Positions 38,730-47,085 of a stretch of DNA of 64,000 nt are shown here, piece by piece. Origin of the DNA: Gammaproteobacteria bacterium (GTDB lineage: Bacteria; Pseudomonadota; Gammaproteobacteria; SpSt-1174); contig JARRKE010000003.1 of assembly GCA_037388465.1 (NCBI GenBank), forward strand, positions 1 through 64,000, written 5' to 3'. A program made the translations under genes and the position numbers. Every line of letters starts with the position of its first letter. The stretch's first letter is position 1. The notes under the pieces are model-generated. The model had not been told where the DNA came from and ran no database searches. It worked only from the letters and a program-made list of their open reading frames with translations.

Positions 38730-41221
38730 GACGGTTGCTGCGTCTCGTGCTGCGCGATCTGCGCCGCGATCTCGCCACGCCCGACCTGCGGTTGATGGTG
38801 CTGGCGGTGGTGATCGCCGTGGGGGCGGTGAGTGCGGTCGGTTTTTTCAGCGACCGGGTCAACCAGGCCATGCGCCTGCAGGGCGCCGAATTGCTGGCCG
38901 CCGATCTCGTGGTGAGCGGCCCGGCTGCGGCGGCTCCCGCATTCGCCGATCAGGCCCGTGAGCTGGGATTGCGGGTCGCACACCTGATCACCTTCCCCAG
39001 CGTGGTGCTGGGTCCCCAACGCCCCGTGCTGGTGGAGGTGAAGTCGGCCAGTGATGCTTATCCGCTGCGGGGCAAGCTGCGCATCAGTGAAACCGCTTAC
39101 GGCCCCGAGACGGCGGTGCAGGCCATCCCGGCACCGGGCAGCGTCTGGGTGGAGCCCCGTTTGCTCACCACCCTGGGCCTCAAGGTGGGGGATACCCTGA
39201 GCCTGGGACGCACACATTTTCGAATCACCCGCGCCCTGCGCTACGAACCCGACCGCAGCGGTAACCTGTTCGCACTGGCGCCGCAGGTGTTGCTCAATGC
39301 CGCCGATCTGCAGGCCACCGGTCTGCTCACCCCGGCAAGCCGCGCGCACTTCCGTCTGCTGGTCGCGGGCAAACCCGCCGCGGTGCGGGATTTTCGCGCC
39401 TGGGTCAAACCCCGTCTGCAACCGGGCGAGCGGCTGCTCGGACTCAAGGACGCACGTCCGGAGATGCGTCAGGCCCTGGAGCGGGCGGGGCGGTTTCTCA
39501 ATCTGGCCGCCTTGCTGGCGGTGCTGCTCGGCGGTGCGGCGGTGGCGGTGACGGCGCGCCAGTTCGCCGAACGCGAGGCCGACGCCACGGCCATTTTGCG
39601 CACTTTGGGTGCCACGCGGCGGACCGTGCTGGCGCTGATGACGTTAAGGCTCACGGGCCTGGGGGTGCTGGCCAGCGCCGCAGGCGCGGTGCTGGGCTAT
39701 GTCGCGCAACTTGTGCTGGCGGATACGCTTTCCCGCTGGTTCACCGACAGCCTGCCGGCGCCCGGCGCCTGGCCGTGGCTGACGGCGCTGGCCACCGGCT
39801 TGCTCATGCTGCTCGGCTTCGCGCTGCCCAGCGTGCTGCGTCTGGGCCGGGTGTCGCCGCTGCGGGTACTGCGTAACGAACTCGGCGGCATCTCGGCTTC
39901 CAGTTGGGCGGTGCTGCTCGCCGCGCTCGGCACCATGAGTGCACTGCTCGCCTGGCAGGTGGCGGATGCCGCGCTGGTGAAGTGGGCCATACTGGGCATG
40001 CTCGCGGCCCTGGCCGTGCTGTGGCTGGCGGCCCAGGTCCTGTTGCGCGGCGTCGAATGGGGGCTGCGCGGGCTGGGCCTGCGCTGGCGGTTCGCCGTCT
40101 CGCGTCTGGCCCGTGCGCGCGGCCTGGGCGGCGTGCAGCTGACCGCCCTGGGAGTGGGGCTTGCCGCGCTGCTGCTCCTGACCCTGGTGCGCAACGACCT
40201 GCTGGCGGGCTGGCAGCACAGCCTGCCAGCCAAGGCGCCGAATCAGTTTTTGATCAACATTCAGCCGCGGGACGTCGACGCCCTCAAGGCCTTTTTCAAG
40301 TCGCAGAGCCTGACGGCGCCCAAGATCTATCCCATGATCCGCGGGCGCTATATTTCGCACAACGGCAGACCGGTGCATCCCGACGCCTTCGGGGATGCGC
40401 GCGCCCGGCGTCTGGCGGAGCGAGAGTTCAATCTGTCCTGGACGGCGGAGCCCGCGCCGGACAATCACGTCATCGCCGGTCAATGGTGGTCGGACACGCA
40501 ATCCGACCCGCGGCAGTTTTCGGTCGAGGAGGGTCTGGCCAAGACGCTCGGTATCAAGCTGGGCGACACGCTTACCTTCGAGGTGGCGGGCGTTCCGGTC
40601 AGCGGGCGGGTCACGAGTCTGCGCCAGGTGCAATGGGATTCCTTCCGGGTGAATTTCTTCGTGGTGGCGCCGCCCGGTTTGCTGCAGGACTATCCGGCCA
40701 CCTGGATCACCAGTTTCTATCTGCCGCCGCAACACGACGAACTGCTCAACAAGCTGGTCAGCCGTTTCCCGAGCGTAACGGTGCTCGACGTGCGCGCGCT
40801 CATCAGCCAGGTACGCAGCATCATGGACCAGGCGAGCCGGGCTGTGCAGTTCGTGTTTTTGTTCACCCTGCTCGCGGGGCTGCTGGTGCTGATCGCGGCG
40901 CTGAACGCCACGCGCAGTGAACGCCGCCAGGAGATCGCCCTGCAGCGCGCGCTCGGGGCGCGCCGCCGCGTGGTGTTGCTGGGTGCCCTGCTGGAGTTCG
41001 GGACCCTGGGCGTGCTGGCCGGTGTGATGGCCTCCGCTGCCGCGACGGTGCTCGGCTACGTGCTGGCGCGACAGGTGTTCGAATTCGATTACGTTGCTGA
41101 CCCCCGTTTATGGCTCGTTGGTTTGACCGGCGGGGTGGTTGGCGCCCTTGCCGTGGGCTATTGGGGTACGCAGCGGGTGCTGCGCCTGACGCCGTTGAGC
41201 GTGCTCCGCTCGGGCTCCTGA
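38726..41221 (+). CDS. ybbP: ABC transporter permease YbbP (FtsX/MacB-like)
   Basis: An 831-residue inner-membrane permease with two FtsX-like repeats. An N-terminal membrane helix (residues 15-37) is followed by a periplasmic domain, three or four helices at about 250-400, further helices around 410-480, a second periplasmic domain and a final set of three helices at about 700-815. The GTG start at 38726 overlaps the ybbA stop as GTGA; no ATG lies before the first helix. E. coli YbbP is 804 residues. Function is inferred as export or release of an envelope substrate. Confidence 0.92.
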   Translation: MRRLLRLVLRDLRRDLATPDLRLMVLAVVIAVGAVSAVGFFSDRVNQAMRLQGAELLAADLVVSGPAAAAPAFADQARELGLRVAHLITFPSVVLGPQRPVLVEVKSASDAYPLRGKLRISETAYGPETAVQAIPAPGSVWVEPRLLTTLGLKVGDTLSLGRTHFRITRALRYEPDRSGNLFALAPQVLLNAADLQATGLLTPASRAHFRLLVAGKPAAVRDFRAWVKPRLQPGERLLGLKDARPEMRQALERAGRFLNLAALLAVLLGGAAVAVTARQFAEREADATAILRTLGATRRTVLALMTLRLTGLGVLASAAGAVLGYVAQLVLADTLSRWFTDSLPAPGAWPWLTALATGLLMLLGFALPSVLRLGRVSPLRVLRNELGGISASSWAVLLAALGTMSALLAWQVADAALVKWAILGMLAALAVLWLAAQVLLRGVEWGLRGLGLRWRFAVSRLARARGLGGVQLTALGVGLAALLLLTLVRNDLLAGWQHSLPAKAPNQFLINIQPRDVDALKAFFKSQSLTAPKIYPMIRGRYISHNGRPVHPDAFGDARARRLAEREFNLSWTAEPAPDNHVIAGQWWSDTQSDPRQFSVEEGLAKTLGIKLGDTLTFEVAGVPVSGRVTSLRQVQWDSFRVNFFVVAPPGLLQDYPATWITSFYLPPQHDELLNKLVSRFPSVTVLDVRALISQVRSIMDQASRAVQFVFLFTLLAGLLVLIAALNATRSERRQEIALQRALGARRRVVLLGALLEFGTLGVLAGVMASAAATVLGYVLARQVFEFDYVADPRLWLVGLTGGVVGALAVGYWGTQRVLRLTPLSVLRSGS

Positions 41222-41245
41222 GCGGCGACCACGTATAATCGCGTT

Positions 41246-43402
41246 ATGCGACACAGCCGTCATCACACGACCAGTCCCGGTGACGCGGCCACCGTCATCG
41301 CGCCGGACCGTTACCTCGCCGATCCCGAGGCGAGGCCGCTGGTCGAACGCGCCCTGGCGCTGTTGCAGGAATACGCGGACCAGGACGAAACCCGTCCGCG
41401 CAGCATTCAGGTGGCTGACCTGCTGATCGACCTGGGTGCAGACCAGACGACGCTGCTCACCGCCCTGCTCAGTGATCCGCGCCTGCGCGACCGGCTGCCG
41501 GACGATGCCATCCAGCAGGAGTTCGGCGATACCATCGCCGGCCTGGTGCGCAACGTCAATTGGCTGAACACCTTCCGCGAATGCCGCGAGGACAGCTTCC
41601 AGGCGCCGGAGCAGGCCGAGCATCTGCGCCGCATGCTGCTGGCGATGGTGGACGACGTGCGCGCGGTGCTGATCAAGCTCGGCTACCGCGTGATCCGGCT
41701 GCGCATCCTGCCGCGCCAGTCCTATGAGACCCGACGCTGCATCGCCCGCGAAACGCTGGACATCTATGCGCCGCTGGCCAACCGCCTCGGTCTCGGTCAG
41801 CTCAAATGGGAACTGGAGGATCTCGCCTTCCGCTATCTCGAACCCCAAGTCTACAAGCGGCTGGCCAAGTCGCTGGAAGAGAACCGGGTCGGGCGCGAGC
41901 GTTACATCCAGGACTTTATCGGACGCCTGAAGGCTGCGCTCACGACGGAGGGCATCGAGGCGCAGGTGCTGGGGCGGCCCAAGCACATCTACAGCATCTG
42001 GAAAAAGATGCAGCGCAAGCACCTCAACTTCGAGGAGTTGTACGACATTCGCGCGGTGCGCGTCATCACCGACAAGATCGCCGGCTGTTATACCGCACTC
42101 GGTGTCGTGCACAGCCTGTGGACGCATATCCCCAAGGAATTCGACGATTACATCGCCCATCCCAAGGAGAACGGCTATCAGTCCCTGCACACCGCGGTGG
42201 TCGGTCCCCAGGGCAAGGTGGTCGAGGTGCAGATTCGCACGCCCGAGATGCACGAGTTCGCCGAACACGGTGTGGCTGCGCACTGGCGATACAAGGAAGG
42301 GGGCAAGCAGGATCAGGCCCTGGACCGCGCCATCAACTCGTTGCGCCATCTGCTCGAACACCGCGACGACGACGCCGAGCTGCTGGAAAGTTTCCACACC
42401 GAGCTGTTCACGGACCGGGTGTTCGTGCTCACGCCGCGCGGTGACGTGATCGATATGCCGCAGGGCTCCACGCCACTCGATTTCGCCTACGCGATCCACA
42501 CCGACGTGGGCAATCGCTGCCGGGGCGCCAAGGTCAACGGCCGCATCGTGCCGCTGACCTATCAACTGCACAACGGCGAGCAGGTGGAGGTACTTACCGG
42601 CAAGCAGGCCTCACCCAGCCGCGACTGGTACAACCCCGGCTCGGGTTATCTGAACACGGCCCGGGCCCGGCAGAAGGTGCGCCACTGGTTCTCCCAGCAG
42701 GACCGCGAGCGCAACCTGGCGGACGGGCGTGCCCTGCTGGAACGGGAGTGCAGCCGCTTCGGGGTGACGGCTCCCGACCTGCCCGCATTGCAGCGCCGGT
42801 TTCACGCCCAAAGCGAAGAGGAATTGCTGCTGGCGCTGGGGCGCGGGGATATCAGCCAGGCCCAGCTGGCCACGGCATTGCAGCCGGTCGAGGCGCCGCG
42901 TCTGGTGCCGGCCGCCCCCAAGCGCCCGTCACGCAAAAAGCCCAAGGGCAAGGGCGTTCAGGTGCGCGGCGTCGGCAACCTGCTGGTGCAGTTTGCGCGC
43001 TGCTGCAAGCCGGTGCCTGGCGATCCCATCGTCGGCTTCATCACGCGCGGCAAGGGTGTGACCATCCACCGCCAGGATTGCCCGAACATCCTCAAGATGC
43101 CGGAGGAGAAGCGCAACCGGCTGATCGAGGTCGACTGGGGCGGCGCGGCGCAGACCTATACTGCCGATCTGCATATCGAGGCCTTCGACCGTCAGGGACT
43201 GCTGCGCGACATCACGGCCGTGCTGTCCAACGAAAAGGTCAACGTGATGTCGGCCAATACCCGCACCAACGCGGACGACCAGATGGTGGTGATGGATCTC
43301 AATGTCGAGATCGAGGACAGCGTGCAGTTGTCGCGGGTGCTTGCCCGCATCGCCCAGCTGCCCAATGTCCTCACCGCGCAGCGCCGGCACCTTGCCGGCT
43401 GA
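41246..43402 (+). CDS. relA: (p)ppGpp synthetase RelA
   Basis: A 718-residue protein of the long RelA/SpoT family. The N-terminal HD-like region lacks the HD hydrolase pair (LLTALLSDPRLRDRLP at about 70-85), so hydrolysis is not expected. The synthetase domain has EELYDIRAVRVI and the acidic EFDDYIAHPKENGYQSLHT, the EXDD form typical of RelA rather than RXKD of SpoT. TGS (residues 385-450) and ACT (640-718) domains follow, with CCKPVPGD in between. It should respond to uncharged tRNA on the ribosome. dksA, its partner in transcription control, is at 59797-60246. Confidence 0.96.
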   Translation: MRHSRHHTTSPGDAATVIAPDRYLADPEARPLVERALALLQEYADQDETRPRSIQVADLLIDLGADQTTLLTALLSDPRLRDRLPDDAIQQEFGDTIAGLVRNVNWLNTFRECREDSFQAPEQAEHLRRMLLAMVDDVRAVLIKLGYRVIRLRILPRQSYETRRCIARETLDIYAPLANRLGLGQLKWELEDLAFRYLEPQVYKRLAKSLEENRVGRERYIQDFIGRLKAALTTEGIEAQVLGRPKHIYSIWKKMQRKHLNFEELYDIRAVRVITDKIAGCYTALGVVHSLWTHIPKEFDDYIAHPKENGYQSLHTAVVGPQGKVVEVQIRTPEMHEFAEHGVAAHWRYKEGGKQDQALDRAINSLRHLLEHRDDDAELLESFHTELFTDRVFVLTPRGDVIDMPQGSTPLDFAYAIHTDVGNRCRGAKVNGRIVPLTYQLHNGEQVEVLTGKQASPSRDWYNPGSGYLNTARARQKVRHWFSQQDRERNLADGRALLERECSRFGVTAPDLPALQRRFHAQSEEELLLALGRGDISQAQLATALQPVEAPRLVPAAPKRPSRKKPKGKGVQVRGVGNLLVQFARCCKPVPGDPIVGFITRGKGVTIHRQDCPNILKMPEEKRNRLIEVDWGGAAQTYTADLHIEAFDRQGLLRDITAVLSNEKVNVMSANTRTNADDQMVVMDLNVEIEDSVQLSRVLARIAQLPNVLTAQRRHLAG

Positions 43403-43409
43403 GTGCGGT

Positions 43410-43907
43410 TCAGTCGGCTTTGCGTTTGGGATAGTCGAATCGCACCAGTCGGGCACAGCCCGGTGAGGCCTCCGGCCAGGCGCCAATGTCCAGCGTCATG
43501 TCCAGAAACCCGCAGGTCGGCACATTGTCGATGGCCATGCCGCACAGCCGGTTGCCGAGCAGGGTAAAGCCGGGGTTGTGCCCCACCATCAACACCCGTT
43601 CCGCCTCACCGGGGCATTCGCGAACGACCTGCAGCAGGGTGTCCGGATCGGCCTCGTAAATGGTGTCCACCCAGGTAATCGCCTGTCCGTCGAAGGGGAA
43701 GGTTTCGGCGAGCAGGGCGAGCGTCTCGCGCACGCGTTGCGCAGGGCTGGCCAGGACGAGGTCGAAGTTGTATCCATGTTTTTTCAGCCGCCGGCCCATT
43801 TCGGGGGCGTCATGGCGACCGCGTTTGTTCAGGGGGCGTTCGAAATCGCTTTGCCCGGGATCGTCCCAGCTCGATTTGGCATGGCGCAGCAGGGCGAGGT
43901 GTTTCAT
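43410..43907 (-). CDS. sixA: Phosphohistidine phosphatase SixA family
   Basis: A 165-residue histidine-phosphatase-fold protein. The RHG-type motif reads LLRHAKSSWDD near residue 8, RPLNKRGRHDAPEMG follows, and the second catalytic His is in LMVGHNPGF. SixA enzymes dephosphorylate histidine phosphocarrier domains, in E. coli those of the nitrogen PTS or ArcB. The target here is not known. Convergent with relA, separated by seven bases. Confidence 0.92.
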   Translation of the reverse strand: MKHLALLRHAKSSWDDPGQSDFERPLNKRGRHDAPEMGRRLKKHGYNFDLVLASPAQRVRETLALLAETFPFDGQAITWVDTIYEADPDTLLQVVRECPGEAERVLMVGHNPGFTLLGNRLCGMAIDNVPTCGFLDMTLDIGAWPEASPGCARLVRFDYPKRKAD

Positions 43908-44072
43908 GTCCGTGTCTTTACCTGTTGTACAACGCGTTTTGCGTCTTCGCTGGTGAGTTTACTCGCCCGGGTGGGGCGATGCAGAAGCGGAACGTCCCGA
44001 AGCACCGCAGTGTCAAATGGACGTCGTAGGGAGGATTTCGGTCCACGTATTTCACTATTCCAAGGGGGGTAC

Positions 44073-44552
44073 ATGAAAATCACATCATCCTTATATGCCG
44101 TACTGGTGGGAGGGGTTTTACTGGGTTCGGCGCTCAGCCAGGCCGATGCCGATACCGGCGGGTATGCCATGGGTCCGGGCATGATGGGGCAAAACCCGGC
44201 GGCAGGGACGACCGGTTCGTCGGACAGCGAGCCGCCGACGCTGAACGAGGCCAATGCACGAAAACTGGCCGGCTATATCCAGGCCCAGGGACTGCGCTGC
44301 ATGCAATGCCATTCGGTTGACGACGGCGGCTTCGGCCCCAATTTCCTGAGCATCGCGGCGAATTACGAGGGTAACGCCGAGGCCGGGAAGATCCTCCAGG
44401 AGCGCATCGTCCGTGGCATCGGGCGCATGCCGGGCGGGTTTGCGTCGCCCTCCCAGGCCGAAAAACTGGCAACCCTGATCATCGATTTAACCGCCAAGCC
44501 CGAGCGCAAAAAAATCACCCCGCCGGGGGATTTCCGGCGGGGTGGTCACTAG
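44073..44552 (+). CDS. Secreted monohaem cytochrome c
   Basis: A 159-residue protein with a signal peptide at residues 1-26 (cleavage after a QADA segment). A Met/Gly-rich linker (YAMGPGMMGQ) precedes a class-I cytochrome domain with CMQCH at residues 76-80 and a candidate axial Met in GIGRMPGGF. It acts in periplasmic electron transfer; the partner is unknown. The ATG at 44073 follows AAGGGGGG. The last codons, about residues 148-158, coincide with a terminator hairpin for the opposing gene. The region 43908-44072 upstream is non-coding. Confidence 0.9.
   Translation: MKITSSLYAVLVGGVLLGSALSQADADTGGYAMGPGMMGQNPAAGTTGSSDSEPPTLNEANARKLAGYIQAQGLRCMQCHSVDDGGFGPNFLSIAANYEGNAEAGKILQERIVRGIGRMPGGFASPSQAEKLATLIIDLTAKPERKKITPPGDFRRGGH
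44508..44544 (-). terminator. Intrinsic terminator of the 44590-45075 gene, inside the cytochrome coding end
   Basis: Perfect 11-base arms CACCCCGCCGG (44516-44526) and CCGGCGGGGTG (44534-44544) with a 7-base loop. On the minus strand it is followed by seven T (44514-44508). It lies 45 bases after the stop of the minus-strand membrane gene and within the last 15 codons of the cytochrome gene on the plus strand. Confidence 0.85.
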
Positions 44553-44589
44553 GCCGTCGTCTCGCGGACGCGAGGCAGGTCAGGCTTTG

Positions 44590-45075
44590 TTACAGGGCGT
44601 CCTCGTGAACCACGGGGATGCATTCGACGCGCAGGCGCTCGGCCAGCGCCGCTTTTTGCCGGCGGGTGAGCCAGGTCAGGAGCAGGTGTTTGGGGTCCTG
44701 CGGATCGGGCTCGATCGGATGATGAGGATTGTCGGTGATCTGCCGGATCATGGTCGCGATTCTCGCCGCCTGCTCGAAATCCTGATAGCGGATGCGCACG
44801 GGTTTTAGCGTGGCGGGTGCCGGCCGCTCCGGCTTGGGTGCCCTGATCAGCACGAAGGAGGCCATGAACCCGGCCACCCAGCCCAGAACGAAGGCAGGCC
44901 AGGGGGCTTCGATGTGAAGTGCCGGATTACTGGCGACCACGATGCCGAGGCCGGCCAGCAGCCCCAGCATGCGGTGATAGAAGGGCGCGCGTCCGTTGTC
45001 GACGCGGGAAATGATCAGGATGGTCAGCGCGCTCAGGACCAGGGCGGCGGCAAAGACGACAATATCCAGGTTCAC
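44590..45075 (-). CDS. Unknown small membrane protein
   Basis: A 161-residue protein of unrecognised family. Three hydrophobic segments lie at about residues 5-22 (IVVFAAALVLSALTILII), 36-50 and 57-75, followed by a cytoplasmic-looking C-terminal half with EQAARIATMIRQITD and a charged end. The GTG at 45075 is preferred because GAGGAA lies nine bases upstream; a TTG at 45135 would add 20 residues without a ribosome site. Promoter candidate TTGCAG, 17 bases, TTACAT lies just upstream on the minus strand. It is divergent from arsR but there is no evidence that it belongs to that module. Confidence 0.7.
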   Translation of the reverse strand: MNLDIVVFAAALVLSALTILIISRVDNGRAPFYHRMLGLLAGLGIVVASNPALHIEAPWPAFVLGWVAGFMASFVLIRAPKPERPAPATLKPVRIRYQDFEQAARIATMIRQITDNPHHPIEPDPQDPKHLLLTWLTRRQKAALAERLRVECIPVVHEDAL

Positions 45076-45174
45076 AGGGACTGCTTCCTCGGTGGCGATT
45101 TCGGGTATGTAAATCCAAATAGTCACAAACTGCAAGTGGACTTTGTTTATACAGTTCTAATATTCTCATCCTGA

Positions 45175-45212
45175 AATATACGCTTGCGGTTATATAACTG
45201 AAGGCGTATATT
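45175..45212. promoter_or_regulatory. Nested dyad operator/promoter of the arsR operon
   Basis: A 38-base symmetric element ends six bases before the arsR ATG. Outer arms AATATACGC (45175-45183) and GCGTATATT (45204-45212) are perfect, spacers are five bases each, and the centre is the perfect palindrome GTTATATAAC (45189-45198), all sharing the axis at 45193.5. A -10 TATATT (45207-45212), 17 bases after TTGCGG (45184-45189), overlaps the right arm. AT-rich dyads at promoters are typical ArsR/SmtB binding sites; autorepression is inferred. Confidence 0.75.
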
Positions 45213-45218
45213 CTGCGC

Positions 45219-45572
45219 ATGGTCGATCCCTCCGTATTGTTCAAGGCGCTTGCCGATATGACGCGGCTGCGTTCCCTGGTGCTCCTGCAGCAGGAAGGGG
45301 AGCTGTGCGTTTGCGAGCTGATTTATGCATTGGGCGGAATCGCGCAGCCGAAGCTGTCCAAGCATCTTGCCGTGTTGCGCGAGGCCGGTCTGGTTCAGGT
45401 CAGGCGCGAGGGGCTGTGGGTGTTCTACCACATCGCGCCGCAACTGCCCGGTTGGATAGCGGAGGTCCTGCAAAAAACCGGGGCGGGGTTGGCGGAACAG
45501 GAGCCCTACCGGTCGGATCGCACCACGCTTCATGCCATGGTCGATCGGCCACGCTCGAGTTGCTGTGCCTGA
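45219..45572 (+). CDS. arsR: ArsR-family metalloregulator
   Basis: A 117-residue winged-helix repressor: LFKALADMTRLRSLVLLQ, then the recognition region QPKLSKHLAVLREAGLVQVR and the wing REGLWVFYHI. The ELCVCEL motif supplies Cys30 and Cys32, equivalent to Cys32 and Cys34 of E. coli ArsR, but the third ligand position holds Ile, not Cys. A Cys pair at the extreme C-terminus (SCCA) could complete an As(III) or Sb(III) site. No ribosome site precedes the ATG, and the promoter would start transcription at or next to it, so the mRNA may be leaderless. First gene of a four-gene cassette. Confidence 0.92.
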   Translation: MVDPSVLFKALADMTRLRSLVLLQQEGELCVCELIYALGGIAQPKLSKHLAVLREAGLVQVRREGLWVFYHIAPQLPGWIAEVLQKTGAGLAEQEPYRSDRTTLHAMVDRPRSSCCA

Positions 45573-45611
45573 GTACGTGTTTTCAGAACTATTCCCCAAA
45601 GGAGAAACCCG

Positions 45612-46052
45612 ATGAGCAAGTTTCATATTCACATTGCGGTCGAAGACCTGCAGCAGAACGTCACCTTCTATTCGGCGGTTTTCGGTTGCGAGCCGAGCGT
45701 GCTCAAGGATGACTACGCCAAATGGGCCCTGGAGGACCCGCGGCTCAATTTCGCCATTTCCACCCGCGGCAGCAAGCCGGGGCTGGACCATGTCGGTTTG
45801 CAGGCAGAGAACGACGCCGAACTGAGCGCGATGCAGTCGCGCCTCGAGGCCGCCGGCATCAAGGGGCTGACCCAGAAAGGTACGACCTGCTGCTACGCCC
45901 AATCGGACAAGTACTGGACGGTCGATCCCCAGGGAATCGCCTGGGAGTCGTTCCACAGTCTGGGCGAGGCGCCGGTATTCGGCGAACAGCCCAGTAATGC
46001 CGAGGAAGGTTCCGCGTGCTGCACGCCTGACCTTGGCGGTTGCTGCGGTTAA
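45612..46052 (+). CDS. arsI: ArsI/CadI-type VOC dioxygenase (probable C-As lyase)
   Basis: A 146-residue vicinal-oxygen-chelate protein. Probable Fe(II) ligands are an N-terminal His (KFHIHIAV), His60 (LDHVGL) and Glu112 (AWESF). The vicinal pair Cys93-Cys94 in TTCCYAQSDKYW is the organoarsenical-binding pair of ArsI C-As lyases, which demethylate trivalent methyl- and aryl-arsenicals. The tail carries two further Cys pairs (ACCTP and GGCCG). CadI, a cadmium-induced protein of the same fold, is the alternative, but the ArsR and permease context favours arsenic. Ribosome site AAAGGAGAAA. Confidence 0.85.
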   Translation: MSKFHIHIAVEDLQQNVTFYSAVFGCEPSVLKDDYAKWALEDPRLNFAISTRGSKPGLDHVGLQAENDAELSAMQSRLEAAGIKGLTQKGTTCCYAQSDKYWTVDPQGIAWESFHSLGEAPVFGEQPSNAEEGSACCTPDLGGCCG

Positions 46053-46078
46053 GTTCCGCAGCGGGATAAAAGATCGCG

Positions 46079-47032
46079 ATGTTCGAGGCGCTGGCAAACC
46101 TGTTGATTTACCGCTGGGCCGGTCTGGATCCCGATACCCACCTGGGGGCGGCGCTGCATTTCTTCGTCCAGGACACGGCGAAAATATTCTTTTTGCTGTT
46201 CGCCGTGATCTACGTGATGGGGCTGCTGCGCGCCATGCTGTCTCCAGAACGGGTCAGGGATTACGTACGCGGCCGGCCCACCTGGCTGGCACGGGCGTTC
46301 GCCGTCGGCCTGGGCGCCTTTACGCCGTTTTGTTCGTGTTCGTCGGTGCCGTTGTTCATCGGATTCGTGGAGGCCGGCATACCGCTGGGTGTGACCTTCT
46401 CGTTTCTGATCGCCAGCCCGATGATCAACGAAGTGGCGGCGGTGCTCCTGGTCGGCATACTGGGTTGGAAGCTTGCCGCCCTTTATGTTCTGGCGGGGCT
46501 GGTGGTGGCCTGGTTCGGCGGCATCCTGATGGCGCGGTTCAGGCCCGAGCGCTGGGTCGAAGACTATGTCTGGAACATCCAGATGGGGCAGGTGGAGCGT
46601 ACCGCGCCCGACACCAGCCTGTTGGGTCGCCACCGCTACGCCTGGCATGAAGTCAGGGAGATCGTCGGGCGTATCTGGAAGTGGGTGCTGGCCGGGATTG
46701 CCCTGGGGGCCCTGTTTCACGGTTACGTGCCGGCCGAATGGGTGGTCCGTCATCTGGGCGGGCACAACTGGCTGGCGGTCCCCATGGCGGTGCTCGTCGG
46801 GGTGCCGTTGTACTCCAACGCGACCGGCGTGATTCCCGTCGCCCAGGCATTACTGGGCAAGGGGGTTGCTGTAGGCACCACGCTGGCGCTGATGATGAGC
46901 GTGGCGGCCTTGTCGCTGCCCGAAATGCTGATCCTGCGCAAGGTGATCCGATGGCCCGCGCTGGCGTTGTACGCGGCGGTGCTGGCGGTCTCGTTCATGT
47001 TCGTTGGCTGGGGGTTCAACGCCCTGACCTGA
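46079..47032 (+). CDS. UPF0718/ArsP-type permease
   Basis: A 317-residue membrane protein with about eight hydrophobic helices. The hallmark FTPFCSCSSVPLFIGFVEAG (Cys85 and Cys87) is followed by GVTFSFLIASPMINEVA, and a second related repeat begins near residue 205 with VPLYSNATGVIPVAQALLGKG. This is the YraQ/UPF0718 family that includes ArsP, an exporter of trivalent organoarsenicals. With arsI beside it, export of arsenicals is the likely role, though ArsP and other UPF0718 permeases are hard to tell apart by sequence. It starts 26 bases after arsI. Confidence 0.85.
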   Translation: MFEALANLLIYRWAGLDPDTHLGAALHFFVQDTAKIFFLLFAVIYVMGLLRAMLSPERVRDYVRGRPTWLARAFAVGLGAFTPFCSCSSVPLFIGFVEAGIPLGVTFSFLIASPMINEVAAVLLVGILGWKLAALYVLAGLVVAWFGGILMARFRPERWVEDYVWNIQMGQVERTAPDTSLLGRHRYAWHEVREIVGRIWKWVLAGIALGALFHGYVPAEWVVRHLGGHNWLAVPMAVLVGVPLYSNATGVIPVAQALLGKGVAVGTTLALMMSVAALSLPEMLILRKVIRWPALALYAAVLAVSFMFVGWGFNALT

Positions 47033-47085
47033 GCCGGCGGCAATCTCCAATTTGCGACAGGTTGAATGAGTTAAGAGGACGAACG

